Assembly: GCA_001916055.1 (NCBI GenBank)
Contig: MNRR01000033.1
Location: 1-37,579, forward strand
Direction of reading: 5' to 3'
DNA length: 37,579 bases
From: Clostridium sp. 28_12
Lineage (GTDB): Bacteria; Bacillota; Clostridia; TANB77; CAG-508
The position numbers and the translations under genes were made by a program. A model generated the notes under the pieces. The model was not told where the DNA came from. It did no database searches and saw only the letters and a list, made by a program, of their open reading frames with translations. Below are positions 13,504 through 22,961 of the stretch, piece by piece (positions within the stretch are counted from its first letter, which is position 1; each line of letters starts with the position of its first letter).

Positions 13504-15921
13504 ATGGCAAAAAAGAAAAGTAGAACCAAAAAAGCTAAAAAGAAGACACTAGATTTAGGATTGATTATAACAATAATATTAAGTATTTTGTTAACAGTAT
13601 TAATTTACACAGAATCAGGGTATATTGGAATAGCATTAAGCGATTTTTTTGGAGGAATGTTTGGAATAATAAAGTATATAGTACCAATAGGAGCATTTGC
13701 AGTTTCAGTAAAAATGGCATGCAAGGACGATGATGGATATTTATCATCAAAAATTTTACAATATGCATTATTAATGGTATTTGTTGCAGTAATACTTAGT
13801 GTATATGAAATATATAATGGAGAAATTAATATTGAACAAAATATTTCAGATGTTGTAAAAGATGCATATGCACTTGGCGAAAACAACATAGGTGGAGGTG
13901 CACTAGGAACAGTTGCAGCAGTACCACTATTTAAATTATTTGGGAAAATAGGAACAATAATATTAAGTATAGGGGCATCTTTAATACTATTCGCAGTTAC
14001 ATTTGGTATAGATATATCAACAATAGTAAGTAATTGGATTCAATCAGGTGTAGAAAACAGAAAAGAAAAACATGAAGAAAAAATGATGGCGAAAGAAGCT
14101 AGAAGAGAGGCTCAATATGAAGAAAAGATGCAAATACAAAAAGAAAGCAAAAGAGCTAAGAATATAAAAGAAAATAGAAAAGCATATTTAGAAATTGAAG
14201 ATCAACCAAAAGACCCTGGAGAGATTGACCAAATAAAAATTAACTTGAATGGTAGAACTGTTGAGGAAGAGCCTGAAAGAGGAAGAAAAAAGTTTAAACA
14301 TGATAAAGATGACTTAGTTCCATTAGGAATGGAAAACAAGCAAAGAGTAGAACCAGATTATATTGAAGGAAATCTATTCAAAAAAGAGGAAGAAAAGAAA
14401 GAGGAAAAAGTAAAAGAAGTATTGCAATTGGAACATGCTGTTGCAGTCGAAGATGAACATTATGAATATCCACCAGTAGAGTTGCTAAGTAAAGGAACTA
14501 AAAAAGCACTAAAAGGTGGAGCAAAGGCATTAACAGATGTTGCAACAAAACTTCAAAAAACTTTATATAGTTTTGGGGTACAAGCTAAAGTAGAAAATGT
14601 ATCTGTTGGACCAGCAATCACAAGATATGAGTTAAAACCAGCAGAAGGTGTACGTGTTAGTAAAATTGCTAATTTATCTGATGATATTGCATTGAATTTA
14701 GCTGCAGAAACAATAAGAATTGAAGCACCAATACCAGGAAAACAAGCTGTTGGAATTGAGGTACCAAATACAGAAAAAGAAACAGTTCATTTTAGAGATG
14801 TAGTAGAAAGTGATGCTTTCCAAGATAGTAAATCGAAACTAAGTGTAGCATTAGGAAAAGATGTTGCAGGAAATATGGAAATAGCCGATATTGCTAAAAT
14901 GCCTCATGCATTAATTGCAGGAGCGACTGGTTCAGGGAAGAGTGTATGTATAAACACAATAATAACAAGTATAATTTATAAAGCTAAGCCAAGTGAAGTG
15001 AAATTTGTAATGGTAGACCCTAAAGTCGTAGAATTATCTGTTTATAATGGAATTCCACATTTATTAATACCAGTAGTAACAGACCCTAAAAAAGCAGCAG
15101 GAGCATTAGCATGGGCTGTGCAAGAAATGGATAACAGATATAATGTATTTGCAGAAAAAGGAGTTAGAGACTTAAAAGGATATAATGCATTAGCAGAAAA
15201 AGAAGGAATAGGTACATTACCACAAATAGTTATAATTATAGACGAGTTGGCAGATTTAATGATGGTTGCAGCAAAAGAAGTTGAAGATTCAATTTGTAGA
15301 CTAGCACAAAAAGCAAGAGCTGCTGGAATGCACTTAATAATAGCTACACAACGTCCATCAGTAGATGTAATCACAGGTATAATAAAAGCAAATATACCAT
15401 CAAGAATTGCATTTGCAGTATCATCACAGGTAGACTCAAGAACAATATTAGACCAAGTTGGTGCAGAAAAACTTTTAGGAAAAGGTGACATGTTATTCTA
15501 TCCATCAGGAGCACCAAAGCCAGTTAGAGTTCAAGGAGCATTTGTATCTGATGAGGAAGTAGAAAAAATAGTTTCATTTGTAAAATCAAATGGTGTAGCT
15601 ACATATAACGAAGATATTTTGGAAACCATAGAGAATAGTAACAAAACAGAAAAAGAATTAGTGCAAGAACAAGAAGATGATGATGGAACAGATCCATTTT
15701 TAATGGATGCAATAGATGTTGTTGTTGAAACAGGGCAAGCATCAACATCATTTATTCAAAGAAAATTTAAAGTCGGGTATGCTAGAGCTGGTAGAATTAT
15801 AGACCAAATGGAAGAAAGAGGAGTTATTTCTGGATACCAAGGAAGTAAACCTCGACAGGTACTTATGTCTCTTGAAAAACTACAAGAGCTTAAAATGAAT
15901 AGTGAAGCCAAAGATGCATAG
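13504..15921 (+). CDS. ftsK: DNA translocase FtsK/SpoIIIE
   Basis: This septal DNA pump moves chromosome arms through the closing septum or into the forespore. From the ATG at 13504 (AAAGGAAG upstream) the protein has 805 aa; reading from 13423 would put the start inside the terminator hairpin. The basic N-terminus (MAKKKSRTKKAKKKTLDLGL) leads into about four membrane helices (to about 175), then a charged linker (about 180-320). The motor has Walker A GATGSGKS at 473-480, Walker B IVIIIDEL (Asp580) and the conserved ATQRPSVDVITG. The C-terminal gamma winged helix (about 720-790; RAGRIIDQMEERGVI) reads oriented chromosome sequences. All expected parts are intact. Whether it acts in division or sporulation cannot be told from one copy. 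Confidence 0.95.
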   Translation: MAKKKSRTKKAKKKTLDLGLIITIILSILLTVLIYTESGYIGIALSDFFGGMFGIIKYIVPIGAFAVSVKMACKDDDGYLSSKILQYALLMVFVAVILSVYEIYNGEINIEQNISDVVKDAYALGENNIGGGALGTVAAVPLFKLFGKIGTIILSIGASLILFAVTFGIDISTIVSNWIQSGVENRKEKHEEKMMAKEARREAQYEEKMQIQKESKRAKNIKENRKAYLEIEDQPKDPGEIDQIKINLNGRTVEEEPERGRKKFKHDKDDLVPLGMENKQRVEPDYIEGNLFKKEEEKKEEKVKEVLQLEHAVAVEDEHYEYPPVELLSKGTKKALKGGAKALTDVATKLQKTLYSFGVQAKVENVSVGPAITRYELKPAEGVRVSKIANLSDDIALNLAAETIRIEAPIPGKQAVGIEVPNTEKETVHFRDVVESDAFQDSKSKLSVALGKDVAGNMEIADIAKMPHALIAGATGSGKSVCINTIITSIIYKAKPSEVKFVMVDPKVVELSVYNGIPHLLIPVVTDPKKAAGALAWAVQEMDNRYNVFAEKGVRDLKGYNALAEKEGIGTLPQIVIIIDELADLMMVAAKEVEDSICRLAQKARAAGMHLIIATQRPSVDVITGIIKANIPSRIAFAVSSQVDSRTILDQVGAEKLLGKGDMLFYPSGAPKPVRVQGAFVSDEEVEKIVSFVKSNGVATYNEDILETIENSNKTEKELVQEQEDDDGTDPFLMDAIDVVVETGQASTSFIQRKFKVGYARAGRIIDQMEERGVISGYQGSKPRQVLMSLEKLQELKMNSEAKDA

Positions 15922-15950
15922 TAATATTATGAATTATTGGAGAGAAGAAA

Positions 15951-16937
15951 GTGGAAAATAATGTTGATGAAAAAATTAAATATCTAATTGGAAAAATGAA
16001 TAATTTAAATGGAATTGAGGATGTACAAGAAATAAATAAGATATTGCAAGAAGGCATAACAATAGATAAGATTTTAGAAGAAATAAGTACAAAGCAATAT
16101 GATGAATATATAGAGCATAAGGGATTGGAAAGTTTGTCAGATATTATATTGGTACACAAAACTTACTATGCACCACAAAACAATACAATAAAGACAAGTG
16201 AGAATGCAGGAGCAACAGTAGAACATGATTTTACTTTTGAAGGAAAAGAATACAATTATTTAACACCATCTCATAGACAAACAATTCATTTTTCTATGAA
16301 TGGAGAAGTTACAGCAAATGATGGTGGAAATTTTACTGGGAGAAAATATGCTATACTAATTCCGTTTGAAAATATAGATAAAGAACAAATTGGAAGTGCA
16401 TATCCGGTAGATACCTTTTTGGACGGTGATGTCAGAATTCAACCTGGTGGATATATATTATGTCCAGAAGTTGAAAGAGAAAAAGTTGGTAAACAAAATC
16501 CTAATTTAATAGTTTTAGGATATGAAAAAGAATCAGTTGATGAATATGGTGATAAACTGCTTGAACAAGTCCTAGGATATAAAAAAGAAGGAATAGGACA
16601 TATGACATTGAGAAATGAGAGTGATGAAAAAAAGATTTATGACATTTTGAATAAAACTAATATAAAACAGCATGGACCACATGGGGGAACACCAGAATTT
16701 GAACAAGAAAAGACCAAAAACATTATTGATGTAGTGCTCTCAATGATAAAAATAACAAAAGATGAAATTGTAAGTCAAGATGCATACGAAAAATTGATGG
16801 AATTATTAAGAAATAAAGTTGTGCAAAGCACATTCATAAATGGTGGTAGTCGTAGTATTATAGAATACATGTTTGATGAAACAAAAATACCAAAGGGATA
16901 CCTAAAAGAACAAATTTTGGAACAGCTTCGGAATTGA
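15951..16937 (+). CDS. unrecognised protein, 5' part of a frameshifted gene
   Basis: I do not recognise this 328-aa product. It starts at GTG 15951 after GGAGAGAAG, 29 bp past ftsK. There is no signal peptide or membrane helix. Residues about 60-190 look like a folded mixed alpha/beta domain with the distinctive strings TPSHRQTIHFSMNGEV, DGGNFTGRKYAILIPFE and DGDVRIQPGGYI; later there is an IKQHGPHGGTPEFE segment and a helical C-terminus. The frame stops at 16935-16937, but the next frame is open over the same bases and continues sensibly (FGIEIPDEEISDFYKAHEEM) into the ORF that ends at 17373. One extra base, for example in the TTTT run at 16912-16919, would explain the break, giving an intact product of about 473 aa. 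Confidence 0.65.
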   Translation: MENNVDEKIKYLIGKMNNLNGIEDVQEINKILQEGITIDKILEEISTKQYDEYIEHKGLESLSDIILVHKTYYAPQNNTIKTSENAGATVEHDFTFEGKEYNYLTPSHRQTIHFSMNGEVTANDGGNFTGRKYAILIPFENIDKEQIGSAYPVDTFLDGDVRIQPGGYILCPEVEREKVGKQNPNLIVLGYEKESVDEYGDKLLEQVLGYKKEGIGHMTLRNESDEKKIYDILNKTNIKQHGPHGGTPEFEQEKTKNIIDVVLSMIKITKDEIVSQDAYEKLMELLRNKVVQSTFINGGSRSIIEYMFDETKIPKGYLKEQILEQLRN

Positions 16938-16983
16938 GATACCTGATGAAGAAATTAGTGATTTTTATAAAGCACATGAAGAA

Positions 16984-17373
16984 ATGTCTAAATCTGATTT
17001 TAAAAATAACATGACTGATAAAGTTTTGGATAAAATAATAGGAGAATTTACCATTAATTCTATATTAGATAAAAAAATAACAGACTTAACAGAGATTGAA
17101 GCAAAATTTTTTACACAAAAAAATATAGAAATTATAACAAATAGAGGAAAAATACCCAAAAGATTTCAATTAGATAAAAGTAAAACAATTGGTGAGTTTT
17201 ATAGAGAATTGGATGAAGAATATAGAAAGCAAGAAGAGAAAGTAACATTATCAGATTTAGAAGAAAATAGTAAAAAAGTATCTGCACAAGAAAGGCAAGA
17301 TGAACCTGGCAAAATAAGTAATATAATTCAATCAGATAAAGAAATTAATGAAAAAAATGAGGAGACAAGATGA
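16984..17373 (+). CDS. 3' part of the frameshifted unrecognised gene
   Basis: This 129-residue reading frame is highly charged (Lys, Glu, Asp) and helical, ending with a low-complexity acidic tail. The ATG at 16984 has no ribosome binding site. The same frame stays open upstream to about 16924, overlapping the stop of the preceding ORF. It is therefore best read as the C-terminal part of the gene beginning at 15951 rather than an independent gene. Its stop overlaps the next gene's start by four bases (ATGA), indicating translational coupling. No motif suggests a function. Confidence 0.6.
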   Translation: MSKSDFKNNMTDKVLDKIIGEFTINSILDKKITDLTEIEAKFFTQKNIEIITNRGKIPKRFQLDKSKTIGEFYRELDEEYRKQEEKVTLSDLEENSKKVSAQERQDEPGKISNIIQSDKEINEKNEETR

Positions 17374-17804
17374 ATAGTGAAATTATGACTAGACAAGCAT
17401 ATTCAGAAGTATATAATATAATTAATCATTTTGAAAAAGAATTATATGATAAAATTCCACAAAGTTTTATAAATGCAATAGAAAAAAATAGAGACTTGAA
17501 TTATAAAGTTAATATTGATTATACAAAAACAATTAATGAACAAGAACTATTAAGAGAAACAAGAGTAATTTTATCATTAATTTATAGAGATTATTTATGT
17601 ACAGATGAACAAAGAAAAGAAATTATATTAAATGATAAAAAAGAACTTAATGAAAAGTATGAAATTAATTTTGAAGAAATAAAAAATAAAAGAAAGAAAA
17701 CATATGATACTACAGAAATGGAAGATAAACAATTAGTTAAAATAGAAGAAAAGTGGTATAAAAGGATATTTAATAAAATATTGTCGATATTTAAAAGTAA
17801 TTAG
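17370..17804 (+). CDS. unrecognised 144-aa helical protein
   Basis: I do not recognise this protein. It is small, soluble and rich in Lys, Glu, Asn and Ile, with predicted helices throughout and no signal peptide or membrane segment. The C-terminus is basic and hydrophobic (KWYKRIFNKILSIFK), which could form an amphipathic membrane-touching helix. GAGGAG lies 5 nt before the ATG and the start overlaps the previous stop by ATGA, so it is coupled to the 15951-17373 gene and probably works with that product. The next gene follows after 21 bp. Confidence 0.62.
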   Translation: MNSEIMTRQAYSEVYNIINHFEKELYDKIPQSFINAIEKNRDLNYKVNIDYTKTINEQELLRETRVILSLIYRDYLCTDEQRKEIILNDKKELNEKYEINFEEIKNKRKKTYDTTEMEDKQLVKIEEKWYKRIFNKILSIFKSN

Positions 17805-17825
17805 AAAAATTAGAAAGGAGAAGTA

Positions 17826-19322
17826 ATGTTTGGAAAGATACTAAAAAAAGATAAAAATGAAGAATTAGAAAAAGTTTTAGAAAAAAAACAAATTGATGAA
17901 CAGGCAAAAAATCTTCTCCAAGGAATATTATATAAAATAGAAGTTGCATATAAAGATTATCAAAAGGTAAAAACAACTGAAGAAACAGAAGAACAATATG
18001 TAGAACAACTAATATTAAATATAAAGAAAAATTGTAATAAAATAACTATAGTAAAATTAAATCAAAAGCTTGCTGATGAAGAGCTACAAAAAGAACTTAA
18101 GAAAAATAAATATTATGTTGGAAAAGATGAAATAATAAGTTATCCAATAGAAGAAAAATTATTGTATGCTATAGAGAAAAAATCAACAAATGATAAGATT
18201 TTAAATAATAAATACGGATATGCGATAGCAGAAGCAGTATCAAATTTTATAAATGATGGAAAGAACATCGACAGAATAGAAGTGTTACGTGATTTTAATG
18301 GGTGGTCTTGGACGACAATAAAAAAAGAAATTGAAAATATAGATGCAAATTTGGTGTTTCAAATAATACAGATTTTATATGGAAAAGGATTTTTGGATAA
18401 TTGGATACAAGATAAAGATGGAATTGTAGATTATTTTAAAATTATTCCAGAAAAAGCAATTATAGAATTATTAATGAAAATTGCCTTAGCAAATGAGGGA
18501 AAGACCAATGAAGATTTAACTTCAAAAATTGAGAATAAATTACAAATATTAGATAAAGAATTAGAAAAATATGAAGATACTGAAGCAAATATTGAAAAAA
18601 TCTCAAAACACAGAAAAGAAAAAATGGAAGAATTAAAAGAAATAGAAAAAATTATTGGGCAAGATAGTAGACTAAAAGCTGAATACAAAAAAAGAAATGA
18701 AGATGCTCCAATCGAAAAGAAAATATTTAATATAAAAGTTTTGAAAAAAGAATTAAATGATAAAAAAAATAAAATATTAAATGAAATTTCGGAGGATAAT
18801 TATTTGTTAAATCCTAAGAATTATATGGAATCAAAAAAGCAAATCAAAAAAGAAATAGAAAATCTCCAAGTTGTCAAATATACTAAAAAGCAAAGAGAAA
18901 AATTATTGATAGAATTTATTCAAGAATTCTTAAAATGTTTTAATTCCAAAATTGCAAAAACAGAAAAACAAGAAGAAATATTAAGTCTAATATATCAATT
19001 TAGATATTTTATGTGCTTGCCATTTAATCTTACTCAAAATGTAAAAGACGTGGATGTGATTAAAGAAGATGTAACTAAGACAGAAAAACAATTAGTGGAA
19101 AAAGCTATTGAAAAGAAGGTTATATCAGATGTACCACTAGAGGTAATGCAACATTTATTTGAAACAAGAATAGTAATATTAGAAGAATTATATTATAGAA
19201 TTGAAACAAAAGACGAAAAGTACTATGTGCAAATATTTGATGATAATATAACAGAAGAAAAATTTGAAGTAAAATCAATCGGAAATATTAAAACAAATAA
19301 AAAATTAAAAATATTTATATAG
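17826..19322 (+). CDS. unrecognised 498-aa coiled-coil-rich protein
   Basis: This large soluble protein matches no family that I know. AGAAAGGAG lies 5 nt before the ATG, so translation is well supported. The N-terminal third looks globular, with FNGWSWTTIKKEIENID near 158 and an IIQILYGKGFLDNW stretch. Residues about 230-350 form long Lys/Glu coiled coils, and the C-terminus (about 360-498) returns to a folded, more hydrophobic pattern ending in beta-like strands (KYYVQIFDD, SIGNIKTNKKLKIFI). Its opening, MFGKILKKDKNEELEKVLEK, resembles the C-terminal helix of the preceding protein in charge pattern only. Third and last member of the ftsK-proximal unknown cluster. Confidence 0.65.
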   Translation: MFGKILKKDKNEELEKVLEKKQIDEQAKNLLQGILYKIEVAYKDYQKVKTTEETEEQYVEQLILNIKKNCNKITIVKLNQKLADEELQKELKKNKYYVGKDEIISYPIEEKLLYAIEKKSTNDKILNNKYGYAIAEAVSNFINDGKNIDRIEVLRDFNGWSWTTIKKEIENIDANLVFQIIQILYGKGFLDNWIQDKDGIVDYFKIIPEKAIIELLMKIALANEGKTNEDLTSKIENKLQILDKELEKYEDTEANIEKISKHRKEKMEELKEIEKIIGQDSRLKAEYKKRNEDAPIEKKIFNIKVLKKELNDKKNKILNEISEDNYLLNPKNYMESKKQIKKEIENLQVVKYTKKQREKLLIEFIQEFLKCFNSKIAKTEKQEEILSLIYQFRYFMCLPFNLTQNVKDVDVIKEDVTKTEKQLVEKAIEKKVISDVPLEVMQHLFETRIVILEELYYRIETKDEKYYVQIFDDNITEEKFEVKSIGNIKTNKKLKIFI

Positions 19323-19354
19323 TAGAGCGATTTGCTCAAGAAAGGGAAGAACAG

Positions 19355-20998
19355 ATGAAAATAACATTTTTAGGAGCAACCAAAATGGTTACAGGCTCAA
19401 ACTTTTTAGTAGAAGCTGCAGGAAAGAAATTTTTAGTAGATTGTGGTATGTATCAAGGAAAAGCAGAATTAGAAATGGAAAATTATAATCCATTTGATTA
19501 TAATCCAGCAGAAATAGATTTTATGCTATTAACACATGCACATATAGATCACTCAGGAAGAATACCAAAATTATATAATGAGGGCTTCAAAGGTCCAATA
19601 TACGCACAAAAGGCCACATGTGATTTATGTGGAATAATGTTACCAGACAGTGGACATATACAAGAAATGGAATCAGAATGGAAAAATAAAAAAAGACTTA
19701 GAAAGGGAGAGCAACCATTACCACCATTATATACTGCAGAAGATGCAATAGATTGTCAGGAACTTTTTGTGCCTATAAAATATGATGAAATAATACAAAT
19801 AGATGAAAATATAAATGTAAGATTTAATGATGCAGGACATATGTTGGGGTCAAGTATAATTGAAGTATGGGTTAAAGAAAATGGAAAAGAAACCAAAACT
19901 GTATTTTCAGGAGATATAGGAAATAATGATATACCATTATTAAGTTCTCCAACAATGATTGAGGATGCAGATTATTTAGTAATGGAATCAACATATGGTA
20001 GTAGATTACATATAAAAAATGATCAAAAAGCAGAAATGTTTTTAAATGTGGTTTCAGAAACCATAGACAATGGAGGAACAGTAGTAATTCCATCATTTGC
20101 AGTAGGAAGAACTCAAGAAATATTATATGAGTTAAATAAAATAAAAGAAAATACTGATGACCCAGAATTTATGAGAAAATATAAAACATTGATGAGAGTA
20201 CCAGTATATGTTGATAGTCCACTAGCAATATCTGCAACAGAAATATTTAAACAAAACACAGACTTATTTGATGATGAAACAAAAGAAGAAATGGAAAAAG
20301 GTGATCACCCATTAGATTTTCCGGGCTTAAAATTTACACCAACAGCAGATGAATCAAAAGCATTAAATGAAAGTAATGAACCTTCGATTATAATATCGGC
20401 AAGTGGAATGTGTGATGTTGGTAGGATAAAACATCATTTAAAACATAATATATGGAATCCCAAAAGTACAATATTATTTGTAGGATATCAGGCACCAGGA
20501 ACACTTGGCTATTCAATTGTAAATGGAGCTAAAAAAGTAACAATATTTGGAGAGGAATTTGCGGTAAAAGCAAGAATTGAATATATTGAAGGATATTCTG
20601 GTCATGCAGACCAAGAATGGTTGATGAATTTTGTATATTCATTTATCTCAAAGCCAAGACACATATTTTTAGTACATGGAGAAGAAGAATCACAAGAAGT
20701 TTTGAAAGAAAAAATAACTGATGGAACTGAAATTGGAGTTTCAATTCCTGAATATGGAGAAACATATGAATTAGAGGGAGAAACAAAACTTGTTAATAAG
20801 ATTAAAGTTAGAAAAGCTACTAGCCTAAGACAAGAGGTATTGGCTAGATTAAATAAATTACAACGTGAACTAGTAGATATGGATGCGAGTGTTAAACAAG
20901 ATGTTGAGGATACGAATTTACGAGATGAAGACATGTTTAGAATAAATGAAAAGATAAAAGATTTGGAAAAACAAATTCTAAATATAATAGAGGGGTAA
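19355..20998 (+). CDS. MBL-fold beta-CASP ribonuclease-like hydrolase
   Basis: This is a metallo-beta-lactamase-fold enzyme with a beta-CASP insert (CPSF73/Ysh1-like group), whose bacterial members are RNA endonucleases or exonucleases. The 547-aa protein has the zinc motif HAHIDH at 61-66, the later ligand Asp in FSGDIGN near 187, the beta-CASP motifs IIISASGMCDVGR and GYSGHADQEWL, and a C-terminal VHGEEES with the last His. The final 70 residues are helical (LRQEVLARLNKLQREL onward), an extension that may mediate oligomer contacts. It differs from RNase J in having the CPSF-type GATKMVTGSN opening. The ribosome binding site is AAAGGGAAG. The GH15 gene follows after 8 bp; a functional link between the two is not evident. 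Confidence 0.88.
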   Translation: MKITFLGATKMVTGSNFLVEAAGKKFLVDCGMYQGKAELEMENYNPFDYNPAEIDFMLLTHAHIDHSGRIPKLYNEGFKGPIYAQKATCDLCGIMLPDSGHIQEMESEWKNKKRLRKGEQPLPPLYTAEDAIDCQELFVPIKYDEIIQIDENINVRFNDAGHMLGSSIIEVWVKENGKETKTVFSGDIGNNDIPLLSSPTMIEDADYLVMESTYGSRLHIKNDQKAEMFLNVVSETIDNGGTVVIPSFAVGRTQEILYELNKIKENTDDPEFMRKYKTLMRVPVYVDSPLAISATEIFKQNTDLFDDETKEEMEKGDHPLDFPGLKFTPTADESKALNESNEPSIIISASGMCDVGRIKHHLKHNIWNPKSTILFVGYQAPGTLGYSIVNGAKKVTIFGEEFAVKARIEYIEGYSGHADQEWLMNFVYSFISKPRHIFLVHGEEESQEVLKEKITDGTEIGVSIPEYGETYELEGETKLVNKIKVRKATSLRQEVLARLNKLQRELVDMDASVKQDVEDTNLRDEDMFRINEKIKDLEKQILNIIEG

Positions 20999-21006
20999 AA
21001 AAGACA

Positions 21007-22215
21007 ATGGATAAGTACCTAAATGAAGGAATAATAGGAAATAAAAGTATGCTAGTAACATTCTCTGAAAAAGGAGAATTATTGAGATTGTCATATCCTA
21101 ATAGAGATAATAGACAATATTTTAGATATTTTCATACAGGAGTGAAAATAAATGATTCATGTTTAATAAATTTACATGAAGATATAAATAATCAGTATTT
21201 GCAATATTATGATACAAATACAAATATCTTAAATACTGAAATAACTAATACTTATTTTAATTTAAAAATATTGCAAACTGATTTTGTAACAATAAAAGAA
21301 GATATACTTGTGAAGAAATACACATTTATAAATGAAAATAATATAGACTTAGATGTGAAATTTTTGATACATTCAGAACTATTATCAGACCAAAATAATT
21401 TTGTTAGTGGAATGAAAATTGATACAGGAATGGTTCAATACGCACATGACTTTTCAGTTGCCACATTTTCAAAATCAACTAAATTACTAAATCATCAAAT
21501 AAATGATAGTAGAAGTACAATTGGATCAGGAGTAATTGGTGGCAAAGATTATATTGGAATGTCAAAAGACTCAAGTATAAGCTATGATATTGGGAAAATA
21601 AAACCAGAAGAGAAGAAAGAACTTATAATATGCATAGCAATTGATGAGAATAAGAAAACAATGCAAGTATTTGAAGACGAAATAGAAAGAATTAGAAAAA
21701 TTGACTTTAATAAAGAATATTTAGACACAAAATCTTATTGGAGAAAATATGTAAAAACACATAATGGTTTGAATTTAAAAGAGCCTGAAAATAGTTATGA
21801 GGAAAAAATACAAGATATATATATAAGAACAATTTTGCTATTTCCATTATTAATGAATGAGAAAACAGGTGGAATAATAGCAGCACCAGAAGTTGATGAG
21901 AATCTAACTCAATGTGGAAGATATGCATATTGTTGGCCGAGAGATGCAGTATTTATAACTAAAGCATTAGATATTTTAAATATGAAAAGTGAGACAGAAA
22001 ATTTCTACAATATTTTTTGTAAAATAACACAAAGCAAAAATGGAATGTGGGAGCAACGTTTTTATACAGATGGAAAATTAGCACCTTCTTGGGGATATCA
22101 AATAGATGAAACAGCGAGTGTAGTTTATGGAATATATGCACATTATGAATACGTAAAAAATGAAGAATTCTTGAAATCAAATTTACATATGTGCGAAAAA
22201 GCAATACGTGATTGA
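21007..22215 (+). CDS. GH15 glucoamylase/trehalase-like enzyme, 5' part (frameshifted)
   Basis: This is the N-terminal two thirds of a glycoside hydrolase family 15 protein: a beta-sandwich domain (about 1-250) and the first half of the (alpha/alpha)6 barrel. The family strings GGIIAAPEVDE and YAYCWPRDAVFI are visible, with APSWGYQIDETASVVYG downstream. GH15 enzymes hydrolyse terminal glucose from alpha-glucans, dextrins or trehalose. With no signal peptide, this one is cytosolic and probably acts on stored glycogen or short oligosaccharides. The frame ends in ...MCEKAIRD, while an overlapping frame carries on the barrel. Removing one A from the AAAAA run at 22196-22200 joins them into MCEKQYVIDKTG. 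Starts 8 bp after the beta-CASP gene. Confidence 0.85.
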   Translation: MDKYLNEGIIGNKSMLVTFSEKGELLRLSYPNRDNRQYFRYFHTGVKINDSCLINLHEDINNQYLQYYDTNTNILNTEITNTYFNLKILQTDFVTIKEDILVKKYTFINENNIDLDVKFLIHSELLSDQNNFVSGMKIDTGMVQYAHDFSVATFSKSTKLLNHQINDSRSTIGSGVIGGKDYIGMSKDSSISYDIGKIKPEEKKELIICIAIDENKKTMQVFEDEIERIRKIDFNKEYLDTKSYWRKYVKTHNGLNLKEPENSYEEKIQDIYIRTILLFPLLMNEKTGGIIAAPEVDENLTQCGRYAYCWPRDAVFITKALDILNMKSETENFYNIFCKITQSKNGMWEQRFYTDGKLAPSWGYQIDETASVVYGIYAHYEYVKNEEFLKSNLHMCEKAIRD

Positions 22216-22879
22216 TAAAACAGGAAATTTCCATGTAAGTTATGATTTATGGGAAATGCATGAAGGAATTCATTTATATTCATTAGCTGCTATTTTTGGA
22301 GCATTTGAATCTATGCTAAAGATATATAAAGCATTAGGAAAAAATGTATCAGATTTTGAAAACAATAGACTTAAAGATGAAAAGATAAATAAAAATATAA
22401 ATGAAATAACACAATTACAAGTAGAAATAAAAAAATACATAGAAGAAAATATGTATGATGAAGAAAGAAAAACATATTTAAGAAATTTAGAAGATAATAG
22501 AATAGACATAAGTTTATTAGGAGCAGTATATCCATTTAGAGTTTTCTCACCAAAAGAAAAAAGAGTTTTAAATACGGTAGAAAATATAAATTTAAGACTT
22601 AGAACATATACTGGTGGATACCAAAGATTTGAATATGATCATTATAGAGGAGGAGCACCATGGCCAATTGCTAATTTATGGATGACATTATATTATCTTG
22701 AAAATGGTGAAAAGAAAAAAGCAAAAGAATCATTTGATTTTGTGTTAAAAACGGCAGGAAAGCATAGCTTTTTAGGTGAACAGATAGATAATAACACTTT
22801 GAAACCTAATTGGGTTATAGGTCTAGGATGGTCTCATGCAATGTTTATAATTGTGCTTGAAAAAATGATGAATATGTAA
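22208..22879 (+). CDS. GH15 glucoamylase/trehalase-like enzyme, 3' part (frameshifted)
   Basis: This 223-residue frame supplies the rest of the GH15 barrel. It holds SYDLWEMHEG, where the Glu is the expected catalytic acid, then GAVYPFRVFSP, YTGGYQRFEYDHYRGGAPWPIAN and the C-terminal LGEQIDNNT, with the presumed catalytic base Glu, and GLGWSHAMFI. All key residues are therefore present across the two frames and only the reading frame is broken. The apparent GTG start has no ribosome binding site. If the frameshift is real, the gene is dead; if it is a sequencing error, the intact protein is about 624 aa. A weak terminator follows. Confidence 0.85.
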   Translation: MIDKTGNFHVSYDLWEMHEGIHLYSLAAIFGAFESMLKIYKALGKNVSDFENNRLKDEKINKNINEITQLQVEIKKYIEENMYDEERKTYLRNLEDNRIDISLLGAVYPFRVFSPKEKRVLNTVENINLRLRTYTGGYQRFEYDHYRGGAPWPIANLWMTLYYLENGEKKKAKESFDFVLKTAGKHSFLGEQIDNNTLKPNWVIGLGWSHAMFIIVLEKMMNM

Positions 22880-22889
22880 TTATATTTTG

Positions 22890-22910
22890 CGAGGCATTAT
22901 GCCTCGTTTA
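22890..22910 (+). terminator. short terminator after the GH15 gene
   Basis: CGAGGC pairs with GCCTCG around the loop ATTAT, followed by TTTATTATT. The stem is only 6-7 bp but GC-rich. Confidence 0.65.
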
Positions 22911-22961
22911 TTATTGAATATAAATTCTATTATAAATTAATGTTTTAGTTATCGATTAATA

